The translations under genes were made by a program, and so were the position numbers. A DNA stretch of 64,000 nucleotides from Nocardioides soli (GTDB lineage Bacteria; Actinomycetota; Actinomycetes; Propionibacteriales; Nocardioidaceae), in the NCBI RefSeq assembly GCF_014191495.1, contig NZ_JACHWR010000002.1, positions 1,302,001 to 1,366,000 of the forward strand, given 5' to 3'. Shown piece after piece: positions 1 to 9,299 of the stretch. The notes under the pieces were generated by a model that searched no databases, was not told where the DNA came from, and worked only from the letters and a program-made list of their open reading frames with translations. How positions within the stretch are numbered: position 1 is the first letter of the stretch; each line of letters opens with the position of its first letter.

Positions 1-977
1 TGCGCATCGGCCTGATCGGCCTCGGCGCGATGGGCCGCCACCATGCGCGAGTCATCCGCAGCACGCCGGGTCTTCGGCTGGTGGCCGTGGCGGATCCCGG
101 CGGTGACCGGTACGGCGTCGCCGGCGACCTGCCGGTGCTGCCCGATATCCAGGCGATCATCGACACCGGCGTCGACGCCGTGATGGTCGCCGTGCCGACG
201 GTGCTCCACGAGGAGGTCGCGCTCTCGTTGGCCGACGCAGGCGTGCACGCGATGGTCGAGAAGCCCATCGCGCACTCGGTCGAGGCCGGCGAGAAGGTCG
301 CCCGGGCGTTCGAGGAAGCCGGTCTGGTCGGTGCGGTCGGCTACGTCGAGCGCTGCAACCCCGCGATGATCGCGATGCGCGAGCGGATCGCCTCCGGCGT
401 GCTGGGCGAGGTCTACCAGATCACGACCTCACGGCAGGGCCCCTTCCCGGAGCGCATCAACGACGTAGGCGTCGTCAAGGACCTCGCCACCCACGACGTC
501 GATCTCACGCCTTGGTTGGCCGGTTCGCGCTACGCGTCCGTCACCGCGCACGTCACGTACCGGTCGGGCCGCGAGCACGAGGACATGCTGGTTGCTTCTG
601 GTCGCCTCGAGAACGGCGTGATCGTCAACCACCTCGTCAACTGGCTGTCGCCGCGCAAGGACCGGCACTGCGTGGTGACGGGGGAGAAGGGCGCGCTGGT
701 CGCGGACACGCTGACCGGCGACCTGACCTACTACGAGAACGGCACGATCGAGGCCGAGTGGGACGCATTGGCGTCCTTCCGCGGCGTCGCAGAGGGCGAC
801 GTCACCCGATTCGCGCTGCACAAGGTCGAGCCGCTCGCCGCCGAGCACGCGAGCTTCCGCGACGCACTGCGTGGAGACACCTCGAAGATCGTCCCGATGT
901 CCGAGGGAGTCGAGACGCTGCGCGTGGTCGACGCGTTCCTGCGCTCTGCCCGTGAGGGTGTCTCGATCCGGCTCTGA
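1..977 (+). CDS. Gfo/Idh/MocA-family oxidoreductase, 5' end cut by window edge
   Basis: NAD(P)-dependent sugar-type dehydrogenase. The frame is open from base 1. Bases 1-2 read 'tg' followed by codons for RIGLIGLGAMGRHHARV, so the real start codon probably lies one base outside the window and only its first base is missing. The Rossmann glycine motif GLIGLGAMG, the EKP motif (EKPIAHS, about residue 83) and the DLATHDVD segment carrying the family's catalytic-type His are all present. The length of about 325 residues is normal. It lies upstream of a convergent epimerase and near a glycosyltransferase and flippase, so a role in making a nucleotide-sugar (for example a UDP-HexNAc dehydrogenase) is likely; the substrate cannot be read from sequence. 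Confidence 0.85.
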   Translation, partial: RIGLIGLGAMGRHHARVIRSTPGLRLVAVADPGGDRYGVAGDLPVLPDIQAIIDTGVDAVMVAVPTVLHEEVALSLADAGVHAMVEKPIAHSVEAGEKVARAFEEAGLVGAVGYVERCNPAMIAMRERIASGVLGEVYQITTSRQGPFPERINDVGVVKDLATHDVDLTPWLAGSRYASVTAHVTYRSGREHEDMLVASGRLENGVIVNHLVNWLSPRKDRHCVVTGEKGALVADTLTGDLTYYENGTIEAEWDALASFRGVAEGDVTRFALHKVEPLAAEHASFRDALRGDTSKIVPMSEGVETLRVVDAFLRSAREGVSIRL

Positions 978-996
978 TCTGAGCGCGTCGTCGCCG

Positions 997-2112
997 TCAG
1001 TGGATCTGGCTGACGGCGACATACTGCTCCTGGCGGAGGCAGTCCATGACGACCGCGGTCGGGTGGAACTCGTCGAGCTGTGAGGGTCGGCGGTAGCTCT
1101 CCCAGTCGTCGAGGAAGCCCCGGAGCCGGTCGGGATCGAGGCGGGTGAGGACCAGGTTCTCGCCGAGGCCCTGGTGGGACTCCGTCGCGTCTCGCTGGAT
1201 CGCCGCGGGTCGCCCGAGGATGCCGCACTCCTGTTGCAGGCCGCCGGAGTCGGTGACGACGAAGCTGGACCGGGCCAGAATCGGCAGGAAGCGGGCGTAC
1301 GGCTGCTTCGGGACCAGCCGGAACCGGTCGTCGAACAGCCCTGTCAGCCCGAGCTCCTCGATGCGGCGGCGCTCGGTGTCGCCGGCCGGCATCACGAGCG
1401 GCAGCCGGCTGGAGGCCTTGAGCACCTGCAGCGTCTCGGAGAACACCTCGCTGTTGCGCAGCATTTCGAACCGGTGCAGCGTCACGAGACCGAATTCGTC
1501 GGGCAGCTCTACCGGCGGTTGCTGTGCGCCGAGCATCGTCCGGAGCGCGTCGATCGCGGTGTTCGCGCCGGTATCGACGATGAGGCCCTTGGCCTGCTCC
1601 CGACGCAGGTTGTCCACCTCTCGCTGGGTCGGCGCGAAGTGCAGCCGAGCCAGGCGGGCCACCACCCGGCGGTTGATCTCCTCGGGCATCGGGTTGCGGA
1701 TGTCACCCGACCGCATGCCGGCCTCGACGTGGGCCACCGGAGCGCCGAGGAAGCGCCCGACCAGCGCGCCGAGCACGGTTGTGAACGTGTCGCCGTGGAC
1801 GATCAGGAGCGGACGTCCGCGACCGTGCAGCGCGCGGCGAAGCCGACGCCGGTGGCGCAGCGCGTGCAGCGCCACCCGCAGCATCCAGCCGGGCACCTGC
1901 GAGGAGCGGACCAGCGGCCGCTGGGTCCGCGGGTTGATGAAGTGCTCGTCGGGCTGCGACAGCCCCAGATCGTCCAGGGTTGCCCGCAGGCCGTCCACGT
2001 GCTGGGCGGTGTTCCAGAGCTGGTACGGGGTGCCGCTGTCCCGCAGCGCGCGCATCACAGGGGAGAGCTTGATGATCTCGGCGGTGGTGCCCGCGACGAT
2101 CACGATGGCCAA
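997..2112 (-). CDS. UDP-N-acetylglucosamine 2-epimerase (WecB/MnaA) family protein
   Basis: 371 residues starting at TTG 2112, chosen because GAGGAG lies 5 bases upstream and the protein then begins LAIVIVAGTTAEIIKLSPV, the family's usual N-terminus. HVEAGMRSGD, PEEINRR and TDSGGLQQE match conserved epimerase elements. Two family motifs are altered: the usual HRREN is HRFEM, and the RDTTERPE segment reads RDATESHQGLGEN. It may therefore be a diverged subfamily with a different UDP-sugar substrate. It is transcribed divergently from the glycosyltransferase 80 bases away and convergently with the first gene. Family membership is clear; exact reaction is inferred. Confidence 0.85.
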   Translation of the reverse strand: MAIVIVAGTTAEIIKLSPVMRALRDSGTPYQLWNTAQHVDGLRATLDDLGLSQPDEHFINPRTQRPLVRSSQVPGWMLRVALHALRHRRRLRRALHGRGRPLLIVHGDTFTTVLGALVGRFLGAPVAHVEAGMRSGDIRNPMPEEINRRVVARLARLHFAPTQREVDNLRREQAKGLIVDTGANTAIDALRTMLGAQQPPVELPDEFGLVTLHRFEMLRNSEVFSETLQVLKASSRLPLVMPAGDTERRRIEELGLTGLFDDRFRLVPKQPYARFLPILARSSFVVTDSGGLQQECGILGRPAAIQRDATESHQGLGENLVLTRLDPDRLRGFLDDWESYRRPSQLDEFHPTAVVMDCLRQEQYVAVSQIH

Positions 2113-2192
2113 TGCGGCTCCTCGATCGGCTTGCGAACCCCTGCAGTAGAGTCCGACACGTTCCCGCGCCCTCGTTCCTGCAAAGGTGACAG

Positions 2193-3230
2193 ATGACATC
2201 TCGCGACCCGGGCGACGTGGCCGAACGGAATCCGCGAGCCGACGCTCTGAGCGTCGTGATGCCAGCCTACAACGAGGGCGCCGTCGTGGAGTCAGCCGTC
2301 GCTGCGGTCCGCGCATCCGCCGAGCGGGCCGGCTGGCGGCTCCGGATCATCGTCGTCGACGACGGCAGCACCGATCCGCAGAGCGTCGCGGTCCTCGACG
2401 AGATCGGGCGCGCCGACGACGTCGAGCTGGTTCGCCAGCCCAACAAAGGCCGGTACGCCGCCCGCTCCAACGGGCTGTCGCGGGTCGAGACCGACCACGT
2501 GCTCCTGCTCGATGCCCGGGTGCGGATCGAGCCGGAGTCGCTCGGGCGTATCCGCAAGGCGATCGAGACGCGCGGGGTCGAGGTATGGAACTTCGACGTC
2601 CTGCCGGCCGTGACCACGCCGGATGCCGCGTTCTGGACCGGGATCACCAAGGTCTGGTGGCGCGACTACTTCCGCGACCGTCGCGAGGTCGCGTTCGGAG
2701 CCGAGGACTTCGACCGCTACCCGAAGGGGACCGGTGCATTCTTCGCACCGACGCGGCTACTGCTCTCCGCGTCGCGGGACTTCTCCTCGCACTTCGCCGA
2801 TGCCGCCCTCGCCTCCGACGACACGCGTCTGCTGCGTGAGGTCGCTGCCCGGGCTCCGATCCACCTCTCGCCCGAGGTGATGTGCCACCACACTGCGAAG
2901 ACAGGGATGCGGCAGTGGGCCCGGCAGTGCCTCTACCGCGGCACGACCTTCGTGGACGGCTACCTCGGCGACCGCGGCCGCGCGCGCGGCCTGCTCGCCG
3001 GCGCCGTGGTCGTCGGTGTCGCCGGGCTGGCGCTGACCGTGCGGCGGCCGAGGACGGTCGCGGGACTCTGCGCGACCGGTTGTGTCGCCGCGGGCGGAGT
3101 CACCCGCTGGTCCGGCGGTACGCAGCGTGAGGCCGCCTCGGTCGGTGTGCTGAGCCCGGCCTTCGGCGTCCTCTTCGGTGCTGGGATCCTGCGCGGGCTG
3201 CGGATGGCGGCGACGCCGCGTGAGCACTGA
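2193..3230 (+). CDS. Family 2 glycosyltransferase with C-terminal membrane segments
   Basis: 345 residues from ATG 2193, with AAAGG a few bases upstream. The N-terminal GT-A fold is recognisable: LSVVMPAYNEGAVVESAV, then IIVVDDGSTD, then a LLLDARVRIE segment in the DXD position. The last about 90 residues hold hydrophobic helices (around GLLAGAVVVGVAGLALTV and the final AFGVLFGAGILRGL), so the enzyme is probably membrane-bound at the cytoplasmic face and transfers a sugar to a lipid-linked or polymer acceptor. The stop overlaps the start of the next gene by 11 bases, so the two are co-translated. Confidence 0.85.
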   Translation: MTSRDPGDVAERNPRADALSVVMPAYNEGAVVESAVAAVRASAERAGWRLRIIVVDDGSTDPQSVAVLDEIGRADDVELVRQPNKGRYAARSNGLSRVETDHVLLLDARVRIEPESLGRIRKAIETRGVEVWNFDVLPAVTTPDAAFWTGITKVWWRDYFRDRREVAFGAEDFDRYPKGTGAFFAPTRLLLSASRDFSSHFADAALASDDTRLLREVAARAPIHLSPEVMCHHTAKTGMRQWARQCLYRGTTFVDGYLGDRGRARGLLAGAVVVGVAGLALTVRRPRTVAGLCATGCVAAGGVTRWSGGTQREAASVGVLSPAFGVLFGAGILRGLRMAATPREH

Positions 3231-4500
3231 GGCCGGCCGCGCGTCGGGCCGGCACCAGATCGTTCTCCTCGCTGGTGCCTTCTTCGCCTCGAGCGCGCTC
3301 GGTCTCCTGCTGCTCGCCGTACTCGCGAGGTGGCTCACTCCGGCGGAGAACGCCCAGTTTCTCGCCTGGTGGGGGCTCCTGTTCGCATTCGCCAGCGTGC
3401 TCGGCTCGGTCGAGCAGGAGGTCGCCCGCCAGTCCGCCGAGGCGACCATGGACGGGCGTCGGGTGCCACGCGGCGCGGCACAGATGGTGCTCGTTGTCAC
3501 CGCGGGCTCGTTCCTGGTGTTCGGCGTGCTCGTCGCTACGCCGGCCGGCCGCACCGCGACGGCCGAGTCCGCGGTGGTCGTGCTGTTCACCTATCTCGCG
3601 CTGAGCGGGTTCGCCGTCCAGATCGCGACCCGAGGCCTGCTGCTCGGCGAGAGCTCCTACCTACGCTACGTCGTGGTGATCCTGGGCGAGGCGTTGATCC
3701 GGGCCGTCGTCGCGGCCGTGGTGGTGTTGCAGGGGGTCGAGGCATCGGTCGAGTGGGCCGTACTGATCACAACACTGGGCAGCTTCGCCTGGCTTCCGGT
3801 CGCCCGGCACGCGTTCGCACGGGTCGAGTGGCGGGGGCCGCGGTTCGCCTGGCGTCGGGTGGTCAGCACGGTGGCCGCCCTCGCCCTCGCCAACGGCCTG
3901 AGTGCCCTGGTCCTGACGGGCTACCCGGCCGTCGCGGCCGTCGCCATCGGTGCCGCCGACGAGCTCGGCAACCTCTTCGCTGCCGTTACGATCGCCCGCG
4001 TCCCGCTGGTCCTACTCGCACCTGTGCAGGCGCTGACCGTCCCGACCGTCGTCCGCTGGGTCCGGCGTGGCCGCGTCGACAAACTACGCCGTGCCACCAG
4101 CCTCGTCGCTCTGGGCAGCGCGGTCGGTGCGCTGCTCGCCGCACTGCTCGCCTACGAGTTCGGCCCGGGGGCGGTCCGGATCGCGATGGGGGAGCAGTAC
4201 GACGCGGCGGGGTCGATGTGCGCGCTCGTCGCCGCGGCCGCCGTCCTGATGGCGGCCGCCCTGCTCCAGGCCGGCGTGCTGGTGGCCCTCAAGCGCTACT
4301 GGCACCTGACGGCCTGCTGGGCGCTGGCGACCGCGAGCGCCGGGGCGGTGCTGGCCGGCTTGCCCGCCGAACCCGAGGCCCGCGGGGCCTGGGGCTTCCT
4401 GGTCGCCGCCCTGGTCTCCGCGATCGCGACACGGGGCGCGATCGGCCGGATCAGTGCCCATCCGCCTGACGACATGGCCGACGCCGACGCTCACGCATGA
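3220..4500 (+). CDS. Polytopic membrane protein, polysaccharide flippase-like
   Basis: 426 residues from GTG 3220, which overlaps the glycosyltransferase stop by 11 bases. An upstream in-frame ATG would add an Arg-rich tail lying wholly inside the previous gene and is not preferred. About twelve hydrophobic helices run through the protein, beginning QIVLLAGAFFASSALGLLLL. The layout fits the MATE/Wzx-like oligosaccharide flippase superfamily, and its neighbours (epimerase, glycosyltransferase) suggest export of a lipid-linked surface glycan. No diagnostic catalytic motif exists in this family, so function rests on topology and context. Confidence 0.65.
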   Translation: MSTEAGRASGRHQIVLLAGAFFASSALGLLLLAVLARWLTPAENAQFLAWWGLLFAFASVLGSVEQEVARQSAEATMDGRRVPRGAAQMVLVVTAGSFLVFGVLVATPAGRTATAESAVVVLFTYLALSGFAVQIATRGLLLGESSYLRYVVVILGEALIRAVVAAVVVLQGVEASVEWAVLITTLGSFAWLPVARHAFARVEWRGPRFAWRRVVSTVAALALANGLSALVLTGYPAVAAVAIGAADELGNLFAAVTIARVPLVLLAPVQALTVPTVVRWVRRGRVDKLRRATSLVALGSAVGALLAALLAYEFGPGAVRIAMGEQYDAAGSMCALVAAAAVLMAAALLQAGVLVALKRYWHLTACWALATASAGAVLAGLPAEPEARGAWGFLVAALVSAIATRGAIGRISAHPPDDMADADAHA

Positions 4501-4528
4501 TGGCGCAGCCCCGTGTTTGGATGAGCTC

Positions 4529-4687
4529 ATGACCGAGCGCGAGTACGAGCCCGAGATCGTCGAAGCCGTGCAGCAGGTCGCCAACCGCTACGGCGTCGGT
4601 GGCCTGGAGGACCTGATCGACCTCGCGCAGCAGGAGCTGGTCGTGGCCCGCAGCGCGCTCGAGGAGCTGTCGGCGGGCGACGACTGA
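4529..4687 (+). CDS. Small conserved-looking acidic protein (52 aa)
   Basis: From ATG 4529 (MTEREYEPEIVEAVQQVANR) to TGA at 4685-4687. The composition is acidic and helix-forming, without signal or membrane segment; a longer reading from further upstream would overlap the flippase gene. It lies 72 bases before a radical SAM gene on the same strand. I do not recognise a named family. The coding reading is supported by a clean start, an amphipathic helix pattern (GLEDLIDLAQQELVVARSAL) and no competing frame. Confidence 0.6.
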   Translation: MTEREYEPEIVEAVQQVANRYGVGGLEDLIDLAQQELVVARSALEELSAGDD

Positions 4688-4759
4688 CGGTTCGGTCTCG
4701 CGGCCGGGGGCGTCGTACCCTTGATCGTTCCCCAGCGTCGAATCCTGCGAGGTAGCTGC

Positions 4760-6724
4760 ATGTCCGCACCCTCGAGCGCCCCCGAGTCGGTCTTCTCCCG
4801 GCTCGAGCCTCGGCTCCCGTCGGTGTCGAAGCCGATCCAGTACGTCGGTGGCGAGCTCAACTCGACGGTGAAGGACTGGGACTGCGCGCCCGAGGGCGAC
4901 ACGGTCCGCTGGGCGCTGATGTACCCCGACGCCTACGAGGTCGGGCTGCCCAACCAGGGCGTGCAGATCCTCTACGAGGTGCTCAACGAGCGCGACTGGA
5001 TCGTCGCCGAGCGCACCTATGCCGTGTGGCCCGACCTGGAGCAGGTGATGCGGGAGGACGGCATCCCGCAGTTCACCGTGGACGCGCACCGGCCGGTCCG
5101 GGAGTTCGACGTCTTCGGCCTGAGCTTCTCGACCGAGCTCGGCTACACCAACATGCTCAACGCGCTCGACCTCGCGGGCATCCCGCTGCACGCGGCCGAC
5201 CGCACCGACGACGACCCGATCGTGCTGGCCGGCGGCCACGCGGCGTTCAACCCCGAGCCGATCGCCGACTTCGTCGACGCGGCCGTGCTCGGGGACGGCG
5301 AGGAGGTCGTGGTGGCGATCTCCGAGGTCGTGCGCGACTGGAAGGGGGAGGGGCGCCCCGGCGGCCGTGACGAGCTGCTGCGCCGGCTGGCGGTCAGCGG
5401 CAACATCTACGTGCCGCGCTTCTACGACGTCGCCTACGCCGCCGACGGCACGATCGAGGCCGTCGTGCCCAACCGGCCCGGCATCCCCTTCCGGGTCCGC
5501 AAGCACACGCTGATGGACCTCGACGCCTGGCCTTACCCGGCCAAGCCGCTGGTGCCGCTCGCCGAGACCGTGCACGAGCGCTACTCGGTCGAGATCTTCC
5601 GCGGCTGCACCCGCGGCTGCCGGTTCTGCCAGGCCGGCATGATCACCCGGCCGGTGCGCGAGCGGTCGATCGAGACCATCGGCGACATGGTCGAGAACGG
5701 CATCCGCAGGTCGGGCTTCGAGGAGGTCGGCCTGCTGTCGCTGTCGAGCGCCGACCACACCGAGATCGGCGAGGTCGCGAAGGGCCTCGCCGACCGGTAC
5801 GACGGCTCGAACGTGTCGCTGTCGCTGCCGTCGACCCGCGTCGACGCCTTCAACATCACGCTGGCCAACGAGTTCTCCCGCAACGGCCGCCGCTCGGGCC
5901 TGACGTTCGCCCCCGAGGGCGGGTCGGAGCGGATGCGCAGGGTGATCAACAAGATGGTCACCGAGGAGGACCTGATCCGCACCGTCGCCACGGCGTACTC
6001 CCACGGCTGGCGCCAGGTGAAGCTCTACTTCATGTGCGGCCTCCCGACCGAGACCGACGACGACGTGCTCGCGATCGCCGAGCTCGCCAAGCAGGTGATC
6101 GCCAAGGGCCGCGAGGTCTCCGGCCGCAACGACATCCGCTGCACGGTCTCGATCGGCGGCTTCGTGCCGAAGGCGCACACGCCGTTCCAGTGGGCCGCGC
6201 AGCTCGACCACGAGACCACCGACGAGCGGCTGAAGAAGCTGCGCGACACGGTCCGCGAGGACAAGCGCTTCGGTCGAGCCATCGGCTTCCGCTACCACGA
6301 CGGCAAGCCCGGCACCATCGAGGGACTCCTCTCGCGCGGCGACCGCCGCGTGGGTCGGATCATCGAGGAGGTGTGGCGCGACGGCGGCCGCTTCGACGGC
6401 TGGAGCGAGCACTTCTCCTACGACCGCTGGGTCGCGTCGGCCGAGCGGGCGCTGGCCGGCACCGGTGTCGACCTCGACTGGTACACCACCCGTGAGCGCG
6501 ACTACGACGAGGTGCTCCCCTGGGACCACCTCGACTCCGGGCTCGACAAGGACTGGCTGTGGGCCGACTGGGAGGACGCCCTGGCCGCGGCCGACGGCGC
6601 GGACATCGAGGTCGAGGACTGCCGCTGGACGCCCTGCTACGACTGCGGTGTGTGCCCCGAGATGGGCACCGAGATCCAGATCGGCCCGACGGGCCGGAAG
6701 CTGCTTCCGCTCAGCGTCGTCTGA
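4760..6724 (+). CDS. TIGR03960-type B12-binding-like radical SAM protein
   Basis: 654 residues from ATG 4760, with GAGG about 8 bases upstream. The first part (MYPDAYEVGLPNQGVQILYE and following) matches the N-terminal B12-binding-like domain of this family. The radical SAM cluster motif CxxxCxxC is seen as RGCTRGCRFCQAG near residue 285, followed by the TIM-barrel core (LSLSSADHTE, FAPEGGSERMRRVINK). The C-terminus has a second Cys-rich patch (RWTPCYDCGVCPEMG), expected to bind another metal or cluster. In many bacteria this protein is fused to, or adjacent to, the DUF2344 protein found here at 9300-10010. The substrate is unknown. Confidence 0.88.
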   Translation: MSAPSSAPESVFSRLEPRLPSVSKPIQYVGGELNSTVKDWDCAPEGDTVRWALMYPDAYEVGLPNQGVQILYEVLNERDWIVAERTYAVWPDLEQVMREDGIPQFTVDAHRPVREFDVFGLSFSTELGYTNMLNALDLAGIPLHAADRTDDDPIVLAGGHAAFNPEPIADFVDAAVLGDGEEVVVAISEVVRDWKGEGRPGGRDELLRRLAVSGNIYVPRFYDVAYAADGTIEAVVPNRPGIPFRVRKHTLMDLDAWPYPAKPLVPLAETVHERYSVEIFRGCTRGCRFCQAGMITRPVRERSIETIGDMVENGIRRSGFEEVGLLSLSSADHTEIGEVAKGLADRYDGSNVSLSLPSTRVDAFNITLANEFSRNGRRSGLTFAPEGGSERMRRVINKMVTEEDLIRTVATAYSHGWRQVKLYFMCGLPTETDDDVLAIAELAKQVIAKGREVSGRNDIRCTVSIGGFVPKAHTPFQWAAQLDHETTDERLKKLRDTVREDKRFGRAIGFRYHDGKPGTIEGLLSRGDRRVGRIIEEVWRDGGRFDGWSEHFSYDRWVASAERALAGTGVDLDWYTTRERDYDEVLPWDHLDSGLDKDWLWADWEDALAAADGADIEVEDCRWTPCYDCGVCPEMGTEIQIGPTGRKLLPLSVV

Positions 6725-6740
6725 CGAGCGCTGCCCGGGC

Positions 6741-6793
6741 GGCGGTGCGTCAGCAACCGTCGAGCCCGTGCCGAAGGTTGCCTGCTCACCGCC
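6741..6793. repeat. Hyphenated palindrome, family A copy 1
   Basis: The left arm GGCGGTGCGTCAGCAACCGT (6741-6760) pairs with AGGTTGCCTGCTCACCGCC (6775-6793) across 14 bases. Close relatives occur at 20517, 20588, 33561 and 33634. It lies between the convergent radical SAM and MFS genes, so it could act as a transcript-ending hairpin, although no T-tract follows. Confidence 0.7.
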
Positions 6794-6808
6794 CGCGGGC
6801 CGGCTCGG

Positions 6809-8044
6809 CTACCGGGGCTGCTGCGCCGAGAGCGGGTCGTGGTCGGGTCGGTCGGTCAGCTGGTCCTCGACGAAGAGCGGCCGGCTGACGTACGCCGCGA
6901 GGGGGAACAGGGGCAGGGAGAGCACCAGCATCAGGGCCAACGGGAGCGTCCAGCCACCGGTGGCACTGTGCACGACGCCGACGAGGAACGGCCCGGCGAT
7001 GGCGATCACATAGCCGGTCGACTGGGTGAACGCCGACAGGGTGGCGGTGCCCTCCGGAGTCCGCGCCCGGAGCCCGATCAGGGTGAGGATCAACGGGAAC
7101 GTGACGGTGCCGATGCCGACGACGAACGCCCACAGCAGGGCGAGGGAGCGCGGCTCGATCATCAGGCCGACGTACCCCACGGGGTAGGTCGCGATCACGG
7201 CGAAGAGGACCCGTTGCGGGTGGGCGCTGCGGGCCAGCACGTTGGGCAGCCACAGCGACAGCGGGATGGCGGTGCCTGCCAGCAGGCCCGCGAGCACGCC
7301 GGCGGTCGTGGCCGAGTAGCCGTTGTCACGCCACAGCTGGGCGAACCACCCGAAGATCGCGTAGGCCTGGAGCGACTGCAGGCCGAAGAACACCGCCATC
7401 ACGGGACCGAGCCGGGTGCGGGCGACATCGCGGAAGGAGATCGTGCGGGGTGCCTGCTCCAGGTGCCGGTCGTGCGCGACCAGGCCGAGCCAGGGGAACG
7501 CGGCCACGACGGCCACCAGGGCCCACGCGCCCAGCCCCCAGCGCCAGCCACCGAGCGCGTCCGCCATCGGCACCGTGAGCATCAGCGAGCCGGTCAGGCC
7601 GATCGCGAGCGCCGTCGTGTAGATCGCGGTCACGAGCCCGATCCGGTCGGGGAAGTGCAGCTTGACCAGCGACGGCATCAGCACGTTCGCGACCGCCAAG
7701 CCGGCCAGCGCCACCATCGACAGCAGCAGGAACAGCGCCTCGCTGCTCGTCAGGGACCGCCCGATCAGCCCGAGGATCGCCGCGATCAGGGCGACCAGCG
7801 TCACCCGGTGCAGTCCGATCCGGTGTGCCGCGGCGGGCGCCATCGCGCCGAACACCGCGAACCCGATCACCGGCAGCGACGTCAGCAGGCCGGCGGCCGG
7901 GCCGCTCATCGAGTACGCGTCGCGGATCTCGGAGAGCACGGGCCCGACGCTGATCGCCGCGGGCCGGAGGTTGAAGGACAGCAGGATGATGCCGGCCAGG
8001 ACCAGCGCCGTCGTCCGGCGCGCGCGCGTGCTCACTCGGGGCAT
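6809..8044 (-). CDS. MFS transporter, CynX/NimT-like
   Basis: About 411 residues if translation starts at ATG 8044 (MPRVSTRARRTTALVLAGII); an in-frame ATG at 8089 would add 15 residues and overlap the start of the divergent gene. Twelve hydrophobic segments are visible. NLRPAAISVGPVLSEIRDAY at the N-terminus is typical of the cyanate/nitroimidazole transporter (CynX/NimT) branch of the major facilitator superfamily. The substrate is unknown. The gene is divergent from the AlkZ-like gene and convergent with the radical SAM gene, separating the latter from its usual partner. Confidence 0.82.
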   Translation of the reverse strand: MPRVSTRARRTTALVLAGIILLSFNLRPAAISVGPVLSEIRDAYSMSGPAAGLLTSLPVIGFAVFGAMAPAAAHRIGLHRVTLVALIAAILGLIGRSLTSSEALFLLLSMVALAGLAVANVLMPSLVKLHFPDRIGLVTAIYTTALAIGLTGSLMLTVPMADALGGWRWGLGAWALVAVVAAFPWLGLVAHDRHLEQAPRTISFRDVARTRLGPVMAVFFGLQSLQAYAIFGWFAQLWRDNGYSATTAGVLAGLLAGTAIPLSLWLPNVLARSAHPQRVLFAVIATYPVGYVGLMIEPRSLALLWAFVVGIGTVTFPLILTLIGLRARTPEGTATLSAFTQSTGYVIAIAGPFLVGVVHSATGGWTLPLALMLVLSLPLFPLAAYVSRPLFVEDQLTDRPDHDPLSAQQPR

Positions 8045-8087
8045 CGTCTCAGGTGCCGTGTCGGCGGTCTCCGGCAGGATGTGCCAC

Positions 8088-9290
8088 ATGCGCCTGGTGA
8101 CCGACGTGGAGCGCCGACACCGGCTCGCCCGACGACACGCCCTCGCCCCCGGCCACCGGGCCATCGACCCCGAGGCGGCGACCCGGGCGATGACCGTGCT
8201 GCACGCGACCGAGGCGCCTAGCGTCTACCTGTCGCTGTGGGCCCGCGTCGACGGGCTGACGGTCGCCGACGTCGACCGGGCGCTGTACGACGACCGCACC
8301 ATCGTCAAGCAGCTCGCGATGCGCCGCACGCTGTTCGTGTTCCCGCGCGACCTGCTGCCCGCGGCCTGGGGGAGCGCCTCGGCCCGGGTGGCGACCGCAC
8401 TGCGCAGCCGCTTCGTGAAGGAGATCGAGCAGGCCGGCGTCTGCGCCGACGGCGCCTCCTGGCTCGAGGCGGCGGAGGCCGCCACGCTCGAGCGCCTCGC
8501 CGACGGCTCCGAGCTGTCGGCCCAGCGGCTCCGCGAGGAGGTCGCCGAGCTGGCCGGCCGCCTCGACATCGGCAAGGGGAGGTACGCCGCCAACGTCTCG
8601 GTCGCCCCGCGGGTGCTCACCCAGCTCGGCGTCGAGGGTCGCGTCATGCGCGGCCGCAACGACGGCCACTGGCGCACCGCCCGACCGCAGTGGACGGCGA
8701 CGCGGAGCTGGCTCGGCGACGTACCCGAGCCCGCGCCGCAGCGCGAGGGCTACGCCGAGCTGGTGCGCCGGTGGCTGACGACCTTCGGTCCGGGCACCGA
8801 GGGCGACCTCGTCTGGTGGCTGGGGTCGACGAAGACCGCGGTCCGCGGCGCGCTCGCCGACGTCGGTGCCGTCGAGGTCCGGCTCGAGACCGGCCCCGAC
8901 GGGGGTGGCCCCGGCTACCTGCTGCCCGACGACCCGCTGCTGACCGACGGCCCGGAGGGCGACCAGGAGCCGTGGGGTGCGCTGCTGCCGGTGCTCGACC
9001 CCACGGTGATGGGCTGGAAGGAGCGCGGCTTCTACCTCGGCCCGCACGGCCCGCTGCTCTTCGACACCAACGGCAACGCCGGCACCACCGCGTGGTGGGA
9101 CGGCCGGATCGTCGGCTGCTGGGCCCAGGACCCCGACGGCGTGGTCGTGCTCAACCTCCTCGAGGACGCCGGGGCCGACGCGCGCGCCGCGCTGGCGGCC
9201 GAGGCGGAGCGGCTCACGGCCTGGTTGGCCGGGCACCGGGTGAGCACGGTCTACCCGTCGATTGCGATGAAGGAGGCGATCTCCTCGTAA
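8088..9290 (+). CDS. Winged-helix AlkZ/YcaQ-like (HTH_42) protein
   Basis: 400 residues from ATG 8088, chosen because GGCAGGA lies 8 bases upstream and the protein starts MRLVTDVERRHRLARRHAL. The family (PF06224) comprises winged-helix DNA glycosylases such as AlkZ and the YcaQ/AlkX group, together with uncharacterised actinobacterial members. The tandem winged-helix layout is suggested by the LSLWARVDGLTVADVDRAL and TFGPGTEGDLVWWLG segments. I could not find the QxQ/QxD catalytic signature of characterised AlkZ enzymes with confidence (the region reads MRRTLFVFPRD), so glycosylase activity is uncertain. The last codon is 9 bases before the next gene. Confidence 0.78.
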   Translation: MRLVTDVERRHRLARRHALAPGHRAIDPEAATRAMTVLHATEAPSVYLSLWARVDGLTVADVDRALYDDRTIVKQLAMRRTLFVFPRDLLPAAWGSASARVATALRSRFVKEIEQAGVCADGASWLEAAEAATLERLADGSELSAQRLREEVAELAGRLDIGKGRYAANVSVAPRVLTQLGVEGRVMRGRNDGHWRTARPQWTATRSWLGDVPEPAPQREGYAELVRRWLTTFGPGTEGDLVWWLGSTKTAVRGALADVGAVEVRLETGPDGGGPGYLLPDDPLLTDGPEGDQEPWGALLPVLDPTVMGWKERGFYLGPHGPLLFDTNGNAGTTAWWDGRIVGCWAQDPDGVVVLNLLEDAGADARAALAAEAERLTAWLAGHRVSTVYPSIAMKEAISS

Positions 9291-9299
9291 CCTTGACCG

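Noticed and set aside
4451..6529. A 692-codon frame antisense to the radical SAM gene
   Set aside because: High-GC shadow frame; the product is His/Asp/Gly-rich with no fold signals, and the sense protein has intact cluster motifs.
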